Source of the DNA: Deltaproteobacteria bacterium
GTDB lineage: Bacteria; Myxococcota_C; UBA6777
Direction of reading: 5' to 3'
Assembly: GCA_002731275.1 (NCBI GenBank)
Contig: PCBK01000017.1
Location: forward strand, 20,258-84,257
DNA length: 64,000 nt
Part shown: positions 56,273 to 64,000 of the stretch, piece by piece
Layout: the number at the start of each line of letters is the position of its first letter
Numbering within the stretch: position 1 is the stretch's first letter
The notes under the pieces: generated by a model
Told to the model about the DNA's origin: nothing
The model's database searches: none
What the model saw: only the letters and a program-made list of their open reading frames with translations
Program-made: the position numbers and the translations under genes

Positions 56273-56902
56273 ATGAAAACGAAGCTGCTTTCTCTCTTTT
56301 ACGGGACTATTGGGTTCATCCTACTTTGGCCCGTGTTCGCATATGGTGGTGGTATTGTGCAAGAAGCCAATGTCCTTCCAGCGTCCATAGACAATCCAAA
56401 GCCGATCAAAAAACACGCACACCCGAGGCTTTGCGAAGAAAACAAAAAGGATTCAACAAACAACACCGGCACAGCACAAATAAAAGTCATCAAAGAGCTG
56501 TTGACGCAAATTCACATCCGATACAACGAAACCTTACAGTCCACGACCATCACTTGGTCGACGCAGCAACACAAACAACAAGACGCCTCTTCCTACATGA
56601 TTTACCGCAAAAAACGCGGTACAGACGATGAGTGGGAGCTGATTGGTGTTGTCAACGGTGCCACCCTCACCTTCTCTGACCCCATAAGCAGCAAAAAGCT
56701 CGACTACGAGTATCGCGTCATCGCGGTATACCGTCTGACCGCTCCTATGTGGCAAAGCATCCCGATCTCCCCTAGCAATGACACTGTTCCCGAAGAACAG
56801 CTTGGCATGGGTTGTTCAACAACACAGTCCCCCACAACACCTCCGCTGTGGTGGATGCTCCTGCTCATTCCACTGTTGTCTGCATATCGTCAACGTCCCT
56901 GA
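56273..56902 (+). CDS. Exported protein with fibronectin-like domain and MYXO-CTERM-like tail
   Basis: A 209-residue protein. A signal peptide covers 1-24, and a beta-rich fibronectin-III-like region lies at about 75-165 (TTITWSTQQHK ... SYMIYRKKRGTDDEWELIGVV). The end has GMGCSTTQS, a Pro-rich spacer, a Trp/Leu hydrophobic stretch and AYRQRP, like the MYXO-CTERM signal of the protease at 38047. The basic end is weaker here. Its partner or ligand is unknown. Confidence 0.7.
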   Translation: MKTKLLSLFYGTIGFILLWPVFAYGGGIVQEANVLPASIDNPKPIKKHAHPRLCEENKKDSTNNTGTAQIKVIKELLTQIHIRYNETLQSTTITWSTQQHKQQDASSYMIYRKKRGTDDEWELIGVVNGATLTFSDPISSKKLDYEYRVIAVYRLTAPMWQSIPISPSNDTVPEEQLGMGCSTTQSPTTPPLWWMLLLIPLLSAYRQRP

Positions 56903-56966
56903 TCCTTCCCAAGTGCCCCCCTCAATGCACCCAAACACTCTCCCAACACAAGAAAGGTCATCACGA

Positions 56967-57716
56967 ATGTTGCGTTCGCTCTCGCTTCTCTTGCTCCTCT
57001 CTGTGCTCATCTTTGCAAGCTGTGGAAAGTCGAATCAAGTGTTCTTCCGCATCAAAGGTGTCGCGCTTGGGAACGACGGACAACCCTCTTCAGACGGCTC
57101 GTTCATCGTTCGCGATTTTCGCATCGATACCACTCGTGTTCTTATCGTCGTCGGCGATATCAACCTCCTCGCAGAGACTCCAGCGCAAGGCGTGCAGGTC
57201 TTCTCTTCACTCCCACCTCTGCAGACTCCAGGAGAACAAACACCTGCCGAACAAATCGGAAATAACGGTGAATATCCAGGTCTGTGGGCCATGAATATCA
57301 CCTTTGGTGCGCCTGAAAAACAATTTGCGCCCGGATATATGGATGCCCAGAGCTGGAAGCAGATCAAACTGCGCTTTGCGCCAGGTACGGGCTCAACGAT
57401 CGGACTGAGCTCTGACGAGTTACGAGGACATACTCTGTACTTTCAAGGTAACGCCCAAAAAGGCAACACACGTTGTCCCATTGAGGTCCGACTCGCCTTT
57501 GAGGGTGGAATCGGCCAAAGTGTGCAATTTGATATGACAGAAGGTACACTTTACAACAATCTCATCCAGGTCAATTACGCGAGGTGGTTTCAGGATGTCC
57601 CCCTTCAAAACCTCTGCGCCAATCCACCTGTCGTGATCAACAGCAGCCAAAATCAATCGACAGGCGCGCTCATCCGCGACGCCTTCTTTCAATCGTTCTC
57701 CTTTACTTTCAACTGA
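56967..57716 (+). CDS. Predicted lipoprotein
   Basis: A 249-residue protein. AAAGG lies upstream of ATG 56967, and the signal ends in LIFASC, a clear lipobox. The mature part is beta-rich with no visible catalytic residues. No family is recognised. It follows the fibronectin-like gene by 64 bases and could share its transcript. Confidence 0.7.
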   Translation: MLRSLSLLLLLSVLIFASCGKSNQVFFRIKGVALGNDGQPSSDGSFIVRDFRIDTTRVLIVVGDINLLAETPAQGVQVFSSLPPLQTPGEQTPAEQIGNNGEYPGLWAMNITFGAPEKQFAPGYMDAQSWKQIKLRFAPGTGSTIGLSSDELRGHTLYFQGNAQKGNTRCPIEVRLAFEGGIGQSVQFDMTEGTLYNNLIQVNYARWFQDVPLQNLCANPPVVINSSQNQSTGALIRDAFFQSFSFTFN

Positions 57717-57966
57717 TCCATCCAGGGTATGTCATTTCGATCATACCTCAGATGTCTATCTCCCCTCAAATGTCATACATTCCCGCCAACACCAATCCAC
57801 ATAAAACATCATCATCAATAACTATCAAAGAGATAGAGCCTTCCACATAAAGTGGCATGTGTATTGCTTTAACAATAGGTGGACAATGAAAAAGCGACAA
57901 AAGCCACGACGGCGCTTGCGTAGTATGTGCAACCACGTATTCCCTAAGGGAGCTAAGGAGTACAAC

Positions 57967-58104
57967 ATGTTTTATCTCATCCTTTCTGTTTTTCTTTACT
58001 TCATGGCATGTAAAATCTTCGCAGCCCAAGAGTCGCCCCCAAAGTCCATGGCCCTGCAGCGTATCCCCACCAGTCAGGGCCATCACCCAAGACGCCTCCG
58101 GTGA
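57967..58104 (+). CDS. Possible very small lipoprotein
   Basis: A 45-residue frame, MFYLILSVFLYFMAC followed by a hydrophilic tail. AAGGAG lies seven bases before ATG 57967, and the Cys falls where a lipobox Cys would. A longer in-frame start at 57886 exists but would bury the hydrophobic stretch. The region 57717-57966 otherwise shows no gene. The small size makes this tentative. Confidence 0.4.
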   Translation: MFYLILSVFLYFMACKIFAAQESPPKSMALQRIPTSQGHHPRRLR

Positions 58105-58300
58105 ACCCCCACACCAACCCCCCCCCAAAAACACAAGAGAAAGACACGCACGTTGAAATGGCTATTGAAGCCTGAAAAACAACGCGCCCCTGTCCCCTAA
58201 TAGAATGCGAAGAAATGTCGCTTGACGTAAGCCTCCTCCATTTGCTACACAACGCCAGAACTCTGGCCGTTCAAATGGCCTTTATCGCAGAGGTAACGTT

Positions 58301-58675
58301 ATGTTTATTGTCGCTGAAGAACGAATCTTCCCAGCCACCCACCGTATTCTCCTCCCCACAGGCGAATGGGAACCCTTACACGAACACGACTGGCTGCTCA
58401 AAATCTACATCCGCTGCAAGGAGCTTGATGACAAACAACTCGTCATCGACTTTCTCGACTTGCAACGCTACATGGACGAAGCTCTCGCTCCTTACATTGG
58501 AAAAGACATCGGAGAACAGCCCCCTTTCAACGAAGGCATCAGCCCCACAACTGAATACTTCGCTTGGGTCCTCTACCAGTCACTCGCTCCCAAAATCGAC
58601 GACGAACGAATCCAATTGTACAAGGTCGAATTAAGAGAAGCACCGACCTCTTGGGGCATCTACGAAGTCGCGTAG
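58301..58675 (+). CDS. 6-pyruvoyl-tetrahydropterin-synthase-fold protein
   Basis: A 124-residue protein close to the usual PTPS/QueD length. Zinc-ligand positions are kept: His14 in ATHR and His27/His29 in LHEHDW; the IDFLDLQ segment, SPTTEYFA and the C-terminal Glu of VELREAP are present. The catalytic Cys normally found before the HxH pair is absent, and DHxxLN is altered to E-Q-P-P-F-N. The reaction is therefore uncertain; it may act on a modified pterin or be inactive. It ends at a strong bidirectional-looking hairpin. Confidence 0.72.
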   Translation: MFIVAEERIFPATHRILLPTGEWEPLHEHDWLLKIYIRCKELDDKQLVIDFLDLQRYMDEALAPYIGKDIGEQPPFNEGISPTTEYFAWVLYQSLAPKIDDERIQLYKVELREAPTSWGIYEVA

Positions 58676-58678
58676 AGC

Positions 58679-58716
58679 AAAAAAAAAGGCCCAACAACTC
58701 GTTAGAGTTGTTGGGC
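58679..58716 (-). terminator. Strong hairpin terminator for the leftward rhodanese gene
   Basis: GGCCCAACAACTC (58687-58699) pairs perfectly with 58704-58716 around GTTA, giving a 13-bp stem. An A-run at 58679-58686 becomes a U-tract on the minus strand, so it terminates the gene ending at 58746. It may also end the rightward gene at 58675, although no T-run follows on the plus strand. Confidence 0.8.
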
Positions 58717-58745
58717 CTCAACACAACCAGGAGTATGTTTTGTTG

Positions 58746-59804
58746 CTATTTCGTGGGGTACTGCAAAGCATTCCAACGATTCATCCCACCAGCCATTGAG
58801 ACGACATTGTTGAAGCCCTTCTCCTCCATCAACATCGCCGCGCGGCCAGAACGACCTCCCGAACGACACACAACGACGTAGCGCTCATCGCGATCCCAGC
58901 TCACAATTTGGCTCTCAAGTGTGCCAAGTGGAACAAGCTCTGATCCTTCGATGTGTCCGAGTGGACCGCGGTATTCATCGAGAGAGCGAACGTCGATCAG
59001 GCGGTAATTGCCAGGGCTATCAAAGACCCACTCCACAGTGACTTCAGGTACACCGACAACAGAACGTTCAATGGGCGCCCAAGCCTCGGAAGGACGACCT
59101 GACTGGATCTGTCCTTTGTCGTGGTACACCCTGTTTTGGGCTTGTACTTCGTCGACCTCCTCTCTTGGGGGCAACATACGAGCTTGCAAACGGTACAAGA
59201 ACTCTTGCTCTGTGGGAGAACCTTTGAAGTACGGATTGTGTCGACGTTCCTCGGCGACGCTTGTGACAGTCACACCCATATGGTCGCGACCTGGATAAAG
59301 AAGTGTGTAGTCGGGTAAAGAGAGGACGTTATCTTGGATCGAACGCCACAGCTTGCGAGGATCACTGTCTGGGTGGTCAAGACGACATAGATCCCTGATC
59401 AGCAGACTGCTCCCTGTGAAAGCAAAAGACAGATCAGATGTGATGTACATCGCGTTGCCTTCTGTCCGCCCTGGGATCAGACGAGCTTCGATGGCCAACA
59501 GGCCAAAAAACAACGCCTCACCGTGATCGATGAAGATGTCAGCGCCCTCTACAACAGCACCTTTGGGCACGACGATCTCTGCGTCTGTTTCGGCTCTTAA
59601 CATCGCCCCGCTGCTCACGTGGTCTCCGTGAATACCAGTCTCTACAACGTATTTTAACTGAAGTCCCAGTTCGTTTAGAATATTCAAATCTCGCTCAACC
59701 TGCCCCATGACAGGATCGATCAAGATCGCTTGTCGACGTCGTTCATCTGCAAGCAAGTACGTATATGTGCGCGTATCAAAATCGATTAATTGCCGAAATA
59801 ACAT
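58746..59804 (-). CDS. Pseudo-persulfide-dioxygenase fused to rhodanese
   Basis: A 352-residue protein. ATG 59804 has GGAGG five bases upstream; the longer frame to 59966 has no ribosome site. Residues 1-240 follow the ETHE1 metallo-beta-lactamase fold, but the metal ligands are replaced: THxHxDH is TGIHGDH (Gly57), PGHT is PGRT (Arg113), TGDALLIR is TGSSLLIR (Ser132) and the late His is Arg173. The rhodanese domain (about 253-350) is intact with CRSGGR and Cys313. Rhodaneses move sulfane sulfur; the upstream domain is probably a binding or dimerisation platform now. Confidence 0.82.
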   Translation of the reverse strand: MLFRQLIDFDTRTYTYLLADERRRQAILIDPVMGQVERDLNILNELGLQLKYVVETGIHGDHVSSGAMLRAETDAEIVVPKGAVVEGADIFIDHGEALFFGLLAIEARLIPGRTEGNAMYITSDLSFAFTGSSLLIRDLCRLDHPDSDPRKLWRSIQDNVLSLPDYTLLYPGRDHMGVTVTSVAEERRHNPYFKGSPTEQEFLYRLQARMLPPREEVDEVQAQNRVYHDKGQIQSGRPSEAWAPIERSVVGVPEVTVEWVFDSPGNYRLIDVRSLDEYRGPLGHIEGSELVPLGTLESQIVSWDRDERYVVVCRSGGRSGRAAMLMEEKGFNNVVSMAGGMNRWNALQYPTK

Positions 59805-60211
59805 ATCATCCTCCATCGAATGGGTAGGTTGCTCGCTCTTTGGCTGCGGCTCCTTCTTTTCACATGCCACAGCTCTGGTTGTCTTCAGTGTAGTCATCAC
59901 TCCACAAAAGGACAATTTGCCTCTATCGCAAGAACAATGCTCACACATATCCTTTAACAAAAACATTCATAAGTCAAATAGATAGAAGATCAACAGCGAA
60001 GCGCAACACTTCTTATCCAGCAATATGCATCAAAAGAGACAACATTTTGCATCACATCGATGCAACACAGAAAACGAACGATGAGAAGAATGATTGGGAG
60101 TGTTGAAGAGGGGATTTTTGGGAGGAGGTTGGGACGTCGTATCCAACACTGGTTTAGGCCGCCGGATGGAAAAAAGGAAACGGAAAATGAAACGAAGACA
60201 AGAGGGCAGCC
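59805..60211. other. 407-base intergenic region with palindrome
   Basis: No gene is supported. TTGCATC/GATGCAA with a five-base spacer forms an inverted repeat at 60047-60065, upstream of the leftward rhodanese gene. The rest is AT-rich, with G-rich runs near 60110-60140. Confidence 0.4.
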
Positions 60212-60709
60212 TTAAAAGCGGTAAGCCAACCCAAGGCGAATCTCAGCGGGCATAGAGAGGCCTTTTTCGTTGACGTGGAGGAAGAACGGCGAGACATTGG
60301 CCTCTGCAACGAGCGCAAATTGCCCAAGGTGAACACGCGCCCCGACACCAACAAGGATCCCTAAATCAAATGGTTCGGAGGTCTGCTCCAAGCCAAATGC
60401 CATTGGGATCGCAGCACGAAGATAGAGCCAACCAAGGTGCAAACGCGCGCCAGGACGAAGGGTCAGTGCGTTGGCAGCGAAGTTGTAGTGAATCCCCATA
60501 TCGGCACTAAACATCAGGAATTGAAGACTTGGAAGGATCTCGATATTGGAACCAAGGGCAGGCTCGTCAGAAGGACTTCCGACGCGAAAGGTGTGTGAGC
60601 CACCAAGTGTTGCGTCGAGGTGAACACCTAACAATTTGGCTTCGCTCTCAGCGGGTTGGAGCAGGAACAAACCCCCAACGATCACAAAGAATAAACATAT
60701 TTTTTTCAT
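60212..60709 (-). CDS. Small outer-membrane beta-barrel protein
   Basis: A 165-residue protein with GGAGAAAG before ATG 60709. Signal peptide 1-25. The mature part has alternating hydrophobic strands typical of an 8-stranded barrel and ends LGLAYRF, an aromatic C-terminal outer-membrane sorting residue. No family is recognised. Probably a porin-like or OmpA-barrel-type protein. Confidence 0.65.
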   Translation of the reverse strand: MKKICLFFVIVGGLFLLQPAESEAKLLGVHLDATLGGSHTFRVGSPSDEPALGSNIEILPSLQFLMFSADMGIHYNFAANALTLRPGARLHLGWLYLRAAIPMAFGLEQTSEPFDLGILVGVGARVHLGQFALVAEANVSPFFLHVNEKGLSMPAEIRLGLAYRF

Positions 60710-60837
60710 GACTTTCTCCACATCTGTGAAAGTCTCAGCGAGTCACTCGGCTTGACAATTCAGCCTAGTCACGATACCCCGCTAAGTAGCAAAAGCAGGC
60801 TTCATCTACAAAGATAGGTCGCCTATTTCCAAATGAC

Positions 60838-60876
60838 TGTGAAATAGTTCACATAATCACTGTGAAACTGTTCACA
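60838..60876. promoter_or_regulatory. Two CRP/FNR-type palindromes
   Basis: TGTGAAATAGTTCACA (60838-60853) and TGTGAAACTGTTCACA (60861-60876) are each TGTGA-N6-TCACA with exact outer symmetry, 23 bases apart centre to centre. They lie 58 bases before the ATG of the membrane-protein gene at 60935 and also face the divergent barrel gene. TGTGA-N6-TCACA is the known CRP consensus in Gammaproteobacteria; here a related cyclic-nucleotide regulator is inferred. A TTGACA at 60752-60757 lies upstream, but its -10 partner is poor. Confidence 0.6.
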
Positions 60877-60934
60877 CCGATCAAAAGTGTCGGACCTCAC
60901 AAAAGAACGAAACAACGAAGGGTACGAAGAAAAC

Positions 60935-61633
60935 ATGAAGAGTTGGCTTGGTCCTTGGGTGCTTGAACTCTTTACCTGGATGGGCATCGTCATGGGTGTG
61001 CTCAACCTGGTGTTTGGGTATGGGCAGCTCAAGCGCATGTTTTTGGTGATAGGATTTGTGATAGGCAGCACCACTTCCCTGTCGATGGTGGGCTACTTTG
61101 GGTTCCACCCGACCTTTTCGTTTTTGCTCGCGGGATTTGTAGGGATTGTGACTGGGTTGCTGTTTTTCGCGGGGCACTTCTTGCTGCGCTTCACGTGGGG
61201 ACCGGGACTCGCTTACTTACTGGCGTTTGTGACGAGCATCTTGCTCAACATCTCCCACCCACACTTTCTGTTTCCCACCATCCTCGTCAACATCGGTATC
61301 ATCCTTGCGTTTGTGTACCGCCGACACTCCGTCATCTTGGGCTCTGCATTTTTGGGTTCATGGTGGTGTGTCACAGGGATTTACTATCTCCTCGTCCGCC
61401 CCATTCATCTGATGCTACCGCTGCCAAAAGAGATGGCCAAAATGCTCGAAGGAGACGCACGTGGTGAGTTGTTTGTGTTATTGGCATGTTGGCTTGTCAT
61501 AGGTGTGATAGGAGCGGTCACACAATACTTTGTCACAGGCATACCAGAGTCCCCCCAACATTTACAACATGAAGTGGACCCCTCCACAACGACATCGACG
61601 TTCTCTTTGGAAGACACACAGGATCATTCTTGA
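60935..61633 (+). CDS. Multi-pass membrane protein, DUF4203/TMEM198-like
   Basis: A 232-residue protein with about seven transmembrane helices and a hydrophilic acidic end. ATG 60935 is chosen over GTG 60887, which would overlap the CRP-like site region. G-x-x-x-G-type helix packing motifs are frequent. A DUF4203 assignment is from general pattern. The downstream receptor gene starts at a TTG overlapping the stop by four bases, so the two are probably coupled. Confidence 0.65.
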   Translation: MKSWLGPWVLELFTWMGIVMGVLNLVFGYGQLKRMFLVIGFVIGSTTSLSMVGYFGFHPTFSFLLAGFVGIVTGLLFFAGHFLLRFTWGPGLAYLLAFVTSILLNISHPHFLFPTILVNIGIILAFVYRRHSVILGSAFLGSWWCVTGIYYLLVRPIHLMLPLPKEMAKMLEGDARGELFVLLACWLVIGVIGAVTQYFVTGIPESPQHLQHEVDPSTTTSTFSLEDTQDHS

Positions 61634-62964
61634 ATCATCCGTTGGCGTGGGGATTGCGTAGTCGGGCGTCCTTGTCTACAATGGACACACCACGAGCACG
61701 GAAGAACGTCACCAATGAGGCGCAGACTGTCGTGAAACAACACTTCAATGTACGCGGACATTTCATACTTATCGCGATCGTATCACTCCTCGCGCTGTCG
61801 GGCTGTCGTTTCTCCTCTCGCCCCTCTCCACAGGCCAAACAAGGTGTCTTAGATCTACGCAATTGGGATTTTCAAAAGGACGGTCTCGCACAACTTCACG
61901 GTCAATGGTACGTCTCATGGAGAAAGCTCCTCACGCCCAAAGACTTCCAAGGCAAACGTCATCACCACAAGACATTCTTTTCCATCCCATCATTTTGGAA
62001 CAATGCTCAGATCGCGAAGGACAAAAAGATGGGGAGCTTTGGATATGCGACCTTCTTCTTACGCGTCCATCTTCCAACACAAGCCCGCTCTCTTCCCCAA
62101 GGGTTGGGATTGCTCTCTCCAAACCAACGCACAGCGAATCGTCTCTGGATTCTCGATGAGTCAGGCCACCCACTAACAGCTCCACTCCATAACGGAAACG
62201 TCGGGACGACAAAGAGCACACATATCCCACAATTAAAACCAGAGCAAACACAATTCCGGCCCAAACAACACAAAACACTGTGGCTTGTGCTGCAAGTGAG
62301 TAACTTCCAACACACAAACGCAGGTCCGTACAAAGCGCCGTCATTGGGAGATGCCAGACAGCTTATCGCGTACCAACGATACCATCGCCAGCTCACATTC
62401 TTCTTACTCGGCATGATCGCGTTTATGGCGTTCTATCACCTGCTCCTTTTCTCGTACCGAACGGCGGACAAAGCCCCGCTGTGGTTTTCGGGATTTTGTG
62501 GCACGATGATCCTGCGCATTGAGTTGACGAGTAATCATCTATACGGAGTCTTCTCATCACAAGGAATGTGGGACTTCTTGCTTCGACTTGAACACATCAC
62601 GGTGTTCATCGCCTGTTCTTTTGCGGGGTTATTTGTCCAGTCGATCTTTTCGCAGGAGATTCGGAAGAAGTGGGCGTTGTACTTTGCGTGGTTTGGTGTC
62701 GCCTTCACAGTGACAACGCTCTTGACGCCGATCCCACTCTACACACGGCTCGTCTTTTTCTACCAACCATTTTTGCTACTCTTTATCCTGTATATCATCG
62801 TCAAACTTACCCGCACGTACTTTCGCTCACGGGACAGTATCGCGCTGTGGTTGCTCGGTGGATTTTTTGTCGGCAGCATTACAGTGTTCCACGATCTCCT
62901 CCACCACCGTAACTGGATCACGAGCGCGTACTTGAGCCAATATGGCCTACTCGTCTTTATCTGA
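61630..62964 (+). pseudogene. 7TMR-DISM receptor gene truncated by an insertion
   Basis: The frame opens with TTG 61630 (AGGA upstream, overlapping the previous stop) or ATG 61681. A sensor domain has the typical GVLDLRNWDF ... L-x-G-Q-W-Y start, and six full transmembrane helices and part of a seventh (SQYGLLVFI) follow. The frame then stops at TGA 62962-62964, inside what looks like the start of a mobile element. Complete 7TMR-DISM proteins continue through helix 7 into a kinase or cyclase, so this copy is probably cut by insertion near 62960. The C-terminal part would lie beyond the window if it is still there. Confidence 0.65.
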
Positions 62965-62965
62965 A

Positions 62966-63017
62966 CCGCCGGGAAAACCCCTTCCTGAGCGTAGTGAAGG
63001 GAGGGGATGATAGGCGG
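62966..63017. repeat. Imperfect hairpin at the left end of the element
   Basis: CCGCC (62966-62970) pairs with GGCGG (63013-63017), and an inner CCCTTC (62979-62984) pairs with GAAGGG (62996-63001) around the loop CTGAGCGTAGT. It could be the left-end recognition hairpin of an IS200/IS605-type transposon or a REP-like element. Confidence 0.55.
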
Positions 63018-63031
63018 CACATTCTTTTTTG

Positions 63032-63060
63032 TTGCCTTTTTGAAACTGTCTTGCTATTCT
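63032..63060 (+). promoter_or_regulatory. Possible promoter of the TnpB-like gene
   Basis: TTGCCT (63032-63037) and TATTCT (63055-63060) are 17 bases apart, ahead of ATG 63093. Confidence 0.4.
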
Positions 63061-63092
63061 CTGTACATCTGTGCAGAGGAGAACACTTGAGC

Positions 63093-64000
63093 ATGTCCCA
63101 AAAGCAAAACAAACCAACAGAAATCCACCGTATGGTCGATGTCTCTTCTGCTCAACTCAACCATTCCAAAGAACAATCCCTGCTCTATCTTCGACAAAAG
63201 CTCATCGATACCGCAAACTCCTTTGTCAACGACATTTTCCAGCAAGAACCTCTCAACTGCAATCCTACAAAAAAGGAACTTCAAAACACCTTACTCAAAA
63301 AGCAAAAAGATGTCGAAGGTCTCAACAAAGGCTATGCTGAAAAAGCCCGTATACAGGCTCAAAATGTTGTCCATGAAGCTCATCGAAGATATTTCCGTCG
63401 CTTGATCGGTCGACTTGCCCATGCTTCTGAGCGTATCAAAGAGAAAGATGCAAGTCGTCTCTACTACTATGTGCCCCAACATATCGAAGATATCATCACA
63501 GAAAAACAACTCAAAGAACTCGAAGCATTTGTGAAACGGGGCTCTACTCAAAAGGCTCTTGATCTATTTCGTGCTGTCATTTTGGAGAAGGAGTCCCATC
63601 CTCTCGATGCTCTGCAAGTTCAAGTCATCCAAGAAATGCATCGTCAAGTCCAGCAAAAACATCAACGACCTCAATTTGCCAAGGGCGATGATTTTTGTCT
63701 GCAAATCCACCTTGACTATCGTTTTGTGACCAGACATCACGAGCGCATCCATGAAATGAACGAGCGAGCGGTCTTGATTTTCGATAAGGAAAACAAGCAA
63801 TTCAAAACATTCTTGAGTCTCTCCAATCCAATCCCCCGTGGAAAAAGGATTCAATTACCAATTTGTATTCGTGAGAGAACGATCAAAAGACTCGACCGAC
63901 AGGGACGTTTGAAGTCTATCGTCCTGGAACTCAGCGAGAACGGTGTGAAAGTCAAATTGGTCTTCGCCAAACAAAAAACCAACCCCAAACCGGTTGAGAC
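63093..64000 (+). CDS. TnpB/Cas12-like protein (3' end outside window)
   Basis: ATG 63093 has AGAGGAGAA nine bases upstream, and 302 codons run to the window end without a stop. The first 60 residues carry a helical segment (LLYLRQKLIDTANSFVNDIF) and a Lys-rich linker. The middle is helical (about 85-210). Residues about 240-300 (LSNPIPRGKRIQLPI ... LKSIVLELSENGVKVKLVF) resemble the wedge region that precedes the RuvC core in TnpB and Cas12. The catalytic DxxG would come next, outside the window, so nuclease identity is unproven. Other candidates are an unrelated transposon protein or an unclassified accessory protein. Confidence 0.5.
   Translation, partial: MSQKQNKPTEIHRMVDVSSAQLNHSKEQSLLYLRQKLIDTANSFVNDIFQQEPLNCNPTKKELQNTLLKKQKDVEGLNKGYAEKARIQAQNVVHEAHRRYFRRLIGRLAHASERIKEKDASRLYYYVPQHIEDIITEKQLKELEAFVKRGSTQKALDLFRAVILEKESHPLDALQVQVIQEMHRQVQQKHQRPQFAKGDDFCLQIHLDYRFVTRHHERIHEMNERAVLIFDKENKQFKTFLSLSNPIPRGKRIQLPICIRERTIKRLDRQGRLKSIVLELSENGVKVKLVFAKQKTNPKPVE

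Larger units (their letters stand above)
62961..64000 (+). mobile_element. Apparent IS200/IS605-like element, left end (right end outside window)
   Basis: The left boundary is placed just after TTTAT at 62956-62960, where the disrupted receptor frame ends. A subterminal hairpin is at 62966-63017, and a TnpB-like gene is at 63093. IS200/IS605 elements insert next to short AT-rich targets and carry such hairpins. No TnpA gene is seen before TnpB. The right end, any tnpA and any guide-RNA region lie beyond the window. Confidence 0.55.

Overview
The window looks like chromosomal DNA of a Gram-negative bacterium of the Myxococcota / former Deltaproteobacteria type. The sequence-level reasons are: many exported Cys-rich lipoproteins with an lnt gene; two proteins ending in MYXO-CTERM-like tails (a Gly-Cys-Ser motif, a hydrophobic stretch and a basic end); a 1360-residue lipoprotein with twelve MopE-like Asp/Cys repeats; Hanks-type kinases with PEGA or formylglycine-synthase-like domains; and a PP2C phosphatase joined to a cyclic-nucleotide-binding domain. 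The base composition looks moderate by eye, and no rRNA or tRNA gene was found. The assignment is an inference, since no search was possible.

Layout. 1-7876: two tandem giant zinc metalloproteases (the first cut by the window edge) and a Cys-rich lipoprotein, with a strong terminator and a long inverted repeat between. 7987-12610: a membrane zinc-ribbon protein, an unusual RGG/Hfq-like/ParB-like fusion, a deoxynucleoside kinase and thiF. 13087-17709: two large Cys-rich lipoproteins. 17984-25809: housekeeping and regulation (greA, an isochorismatase-like protein, pepT, an AmmeMemoRadiSam radical SAM enzyme, a TonB-like protein, a PP2C-cNMP protein, a Tat-exported DUF362 protein). 25848-29899: a leftward operon of a small protein, a possible RelA/SpoT-fold protein and a barrel-SppA fusion. 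30063-38050: a ubiquitin-like membrane protein with a basic tail, mgtE, an SCP2-like protein, a dnaK paralogue with a TPR partner, a lipoprotein and folE. 38047-45972: a matrixin-like protease, a solute-binding protein, a pseudokinase with PEGA domains, an active-looking kinase and pyroglutamyl peptidase. 46017-58675: the MopE-repeat lipoprotein, lnt, a histidine kinase, a degenerate sigma-54-activator-like protein, envelope proteins and a PTPS-like protein. 58746-64000: a pseudo-persulfide-dioxygenase/rhodanese, a small outer-membrane barrel, a DUF4203-like membrane protein behind two CRP-type palindromes, and a 7TMR-DISM receptor gene cut inside its last transmembrane helix by an apparent insertion element carrying a TnpB-like gene that runs off the window.

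How it fits together. Most of the window serves the cell envelope: exported proteases, lipoproteins and their acyltransferase, barrels and a signal-peptide peptidase. Around it sit phospho-signalling and stress proteins. A recurring feature is the loss of catalytic residues in recognisable folds: the pseudokinase, the isochorismatase-like protein, the metallo-beta-lactamase-fold protein, the sigma-54-like AAA+ domain and the formylglycine-synthase-like domain. The least familiar items are the Hfq-like/ParB-like fusion at 8930-10402 and the TnpB-like element at the right edge.
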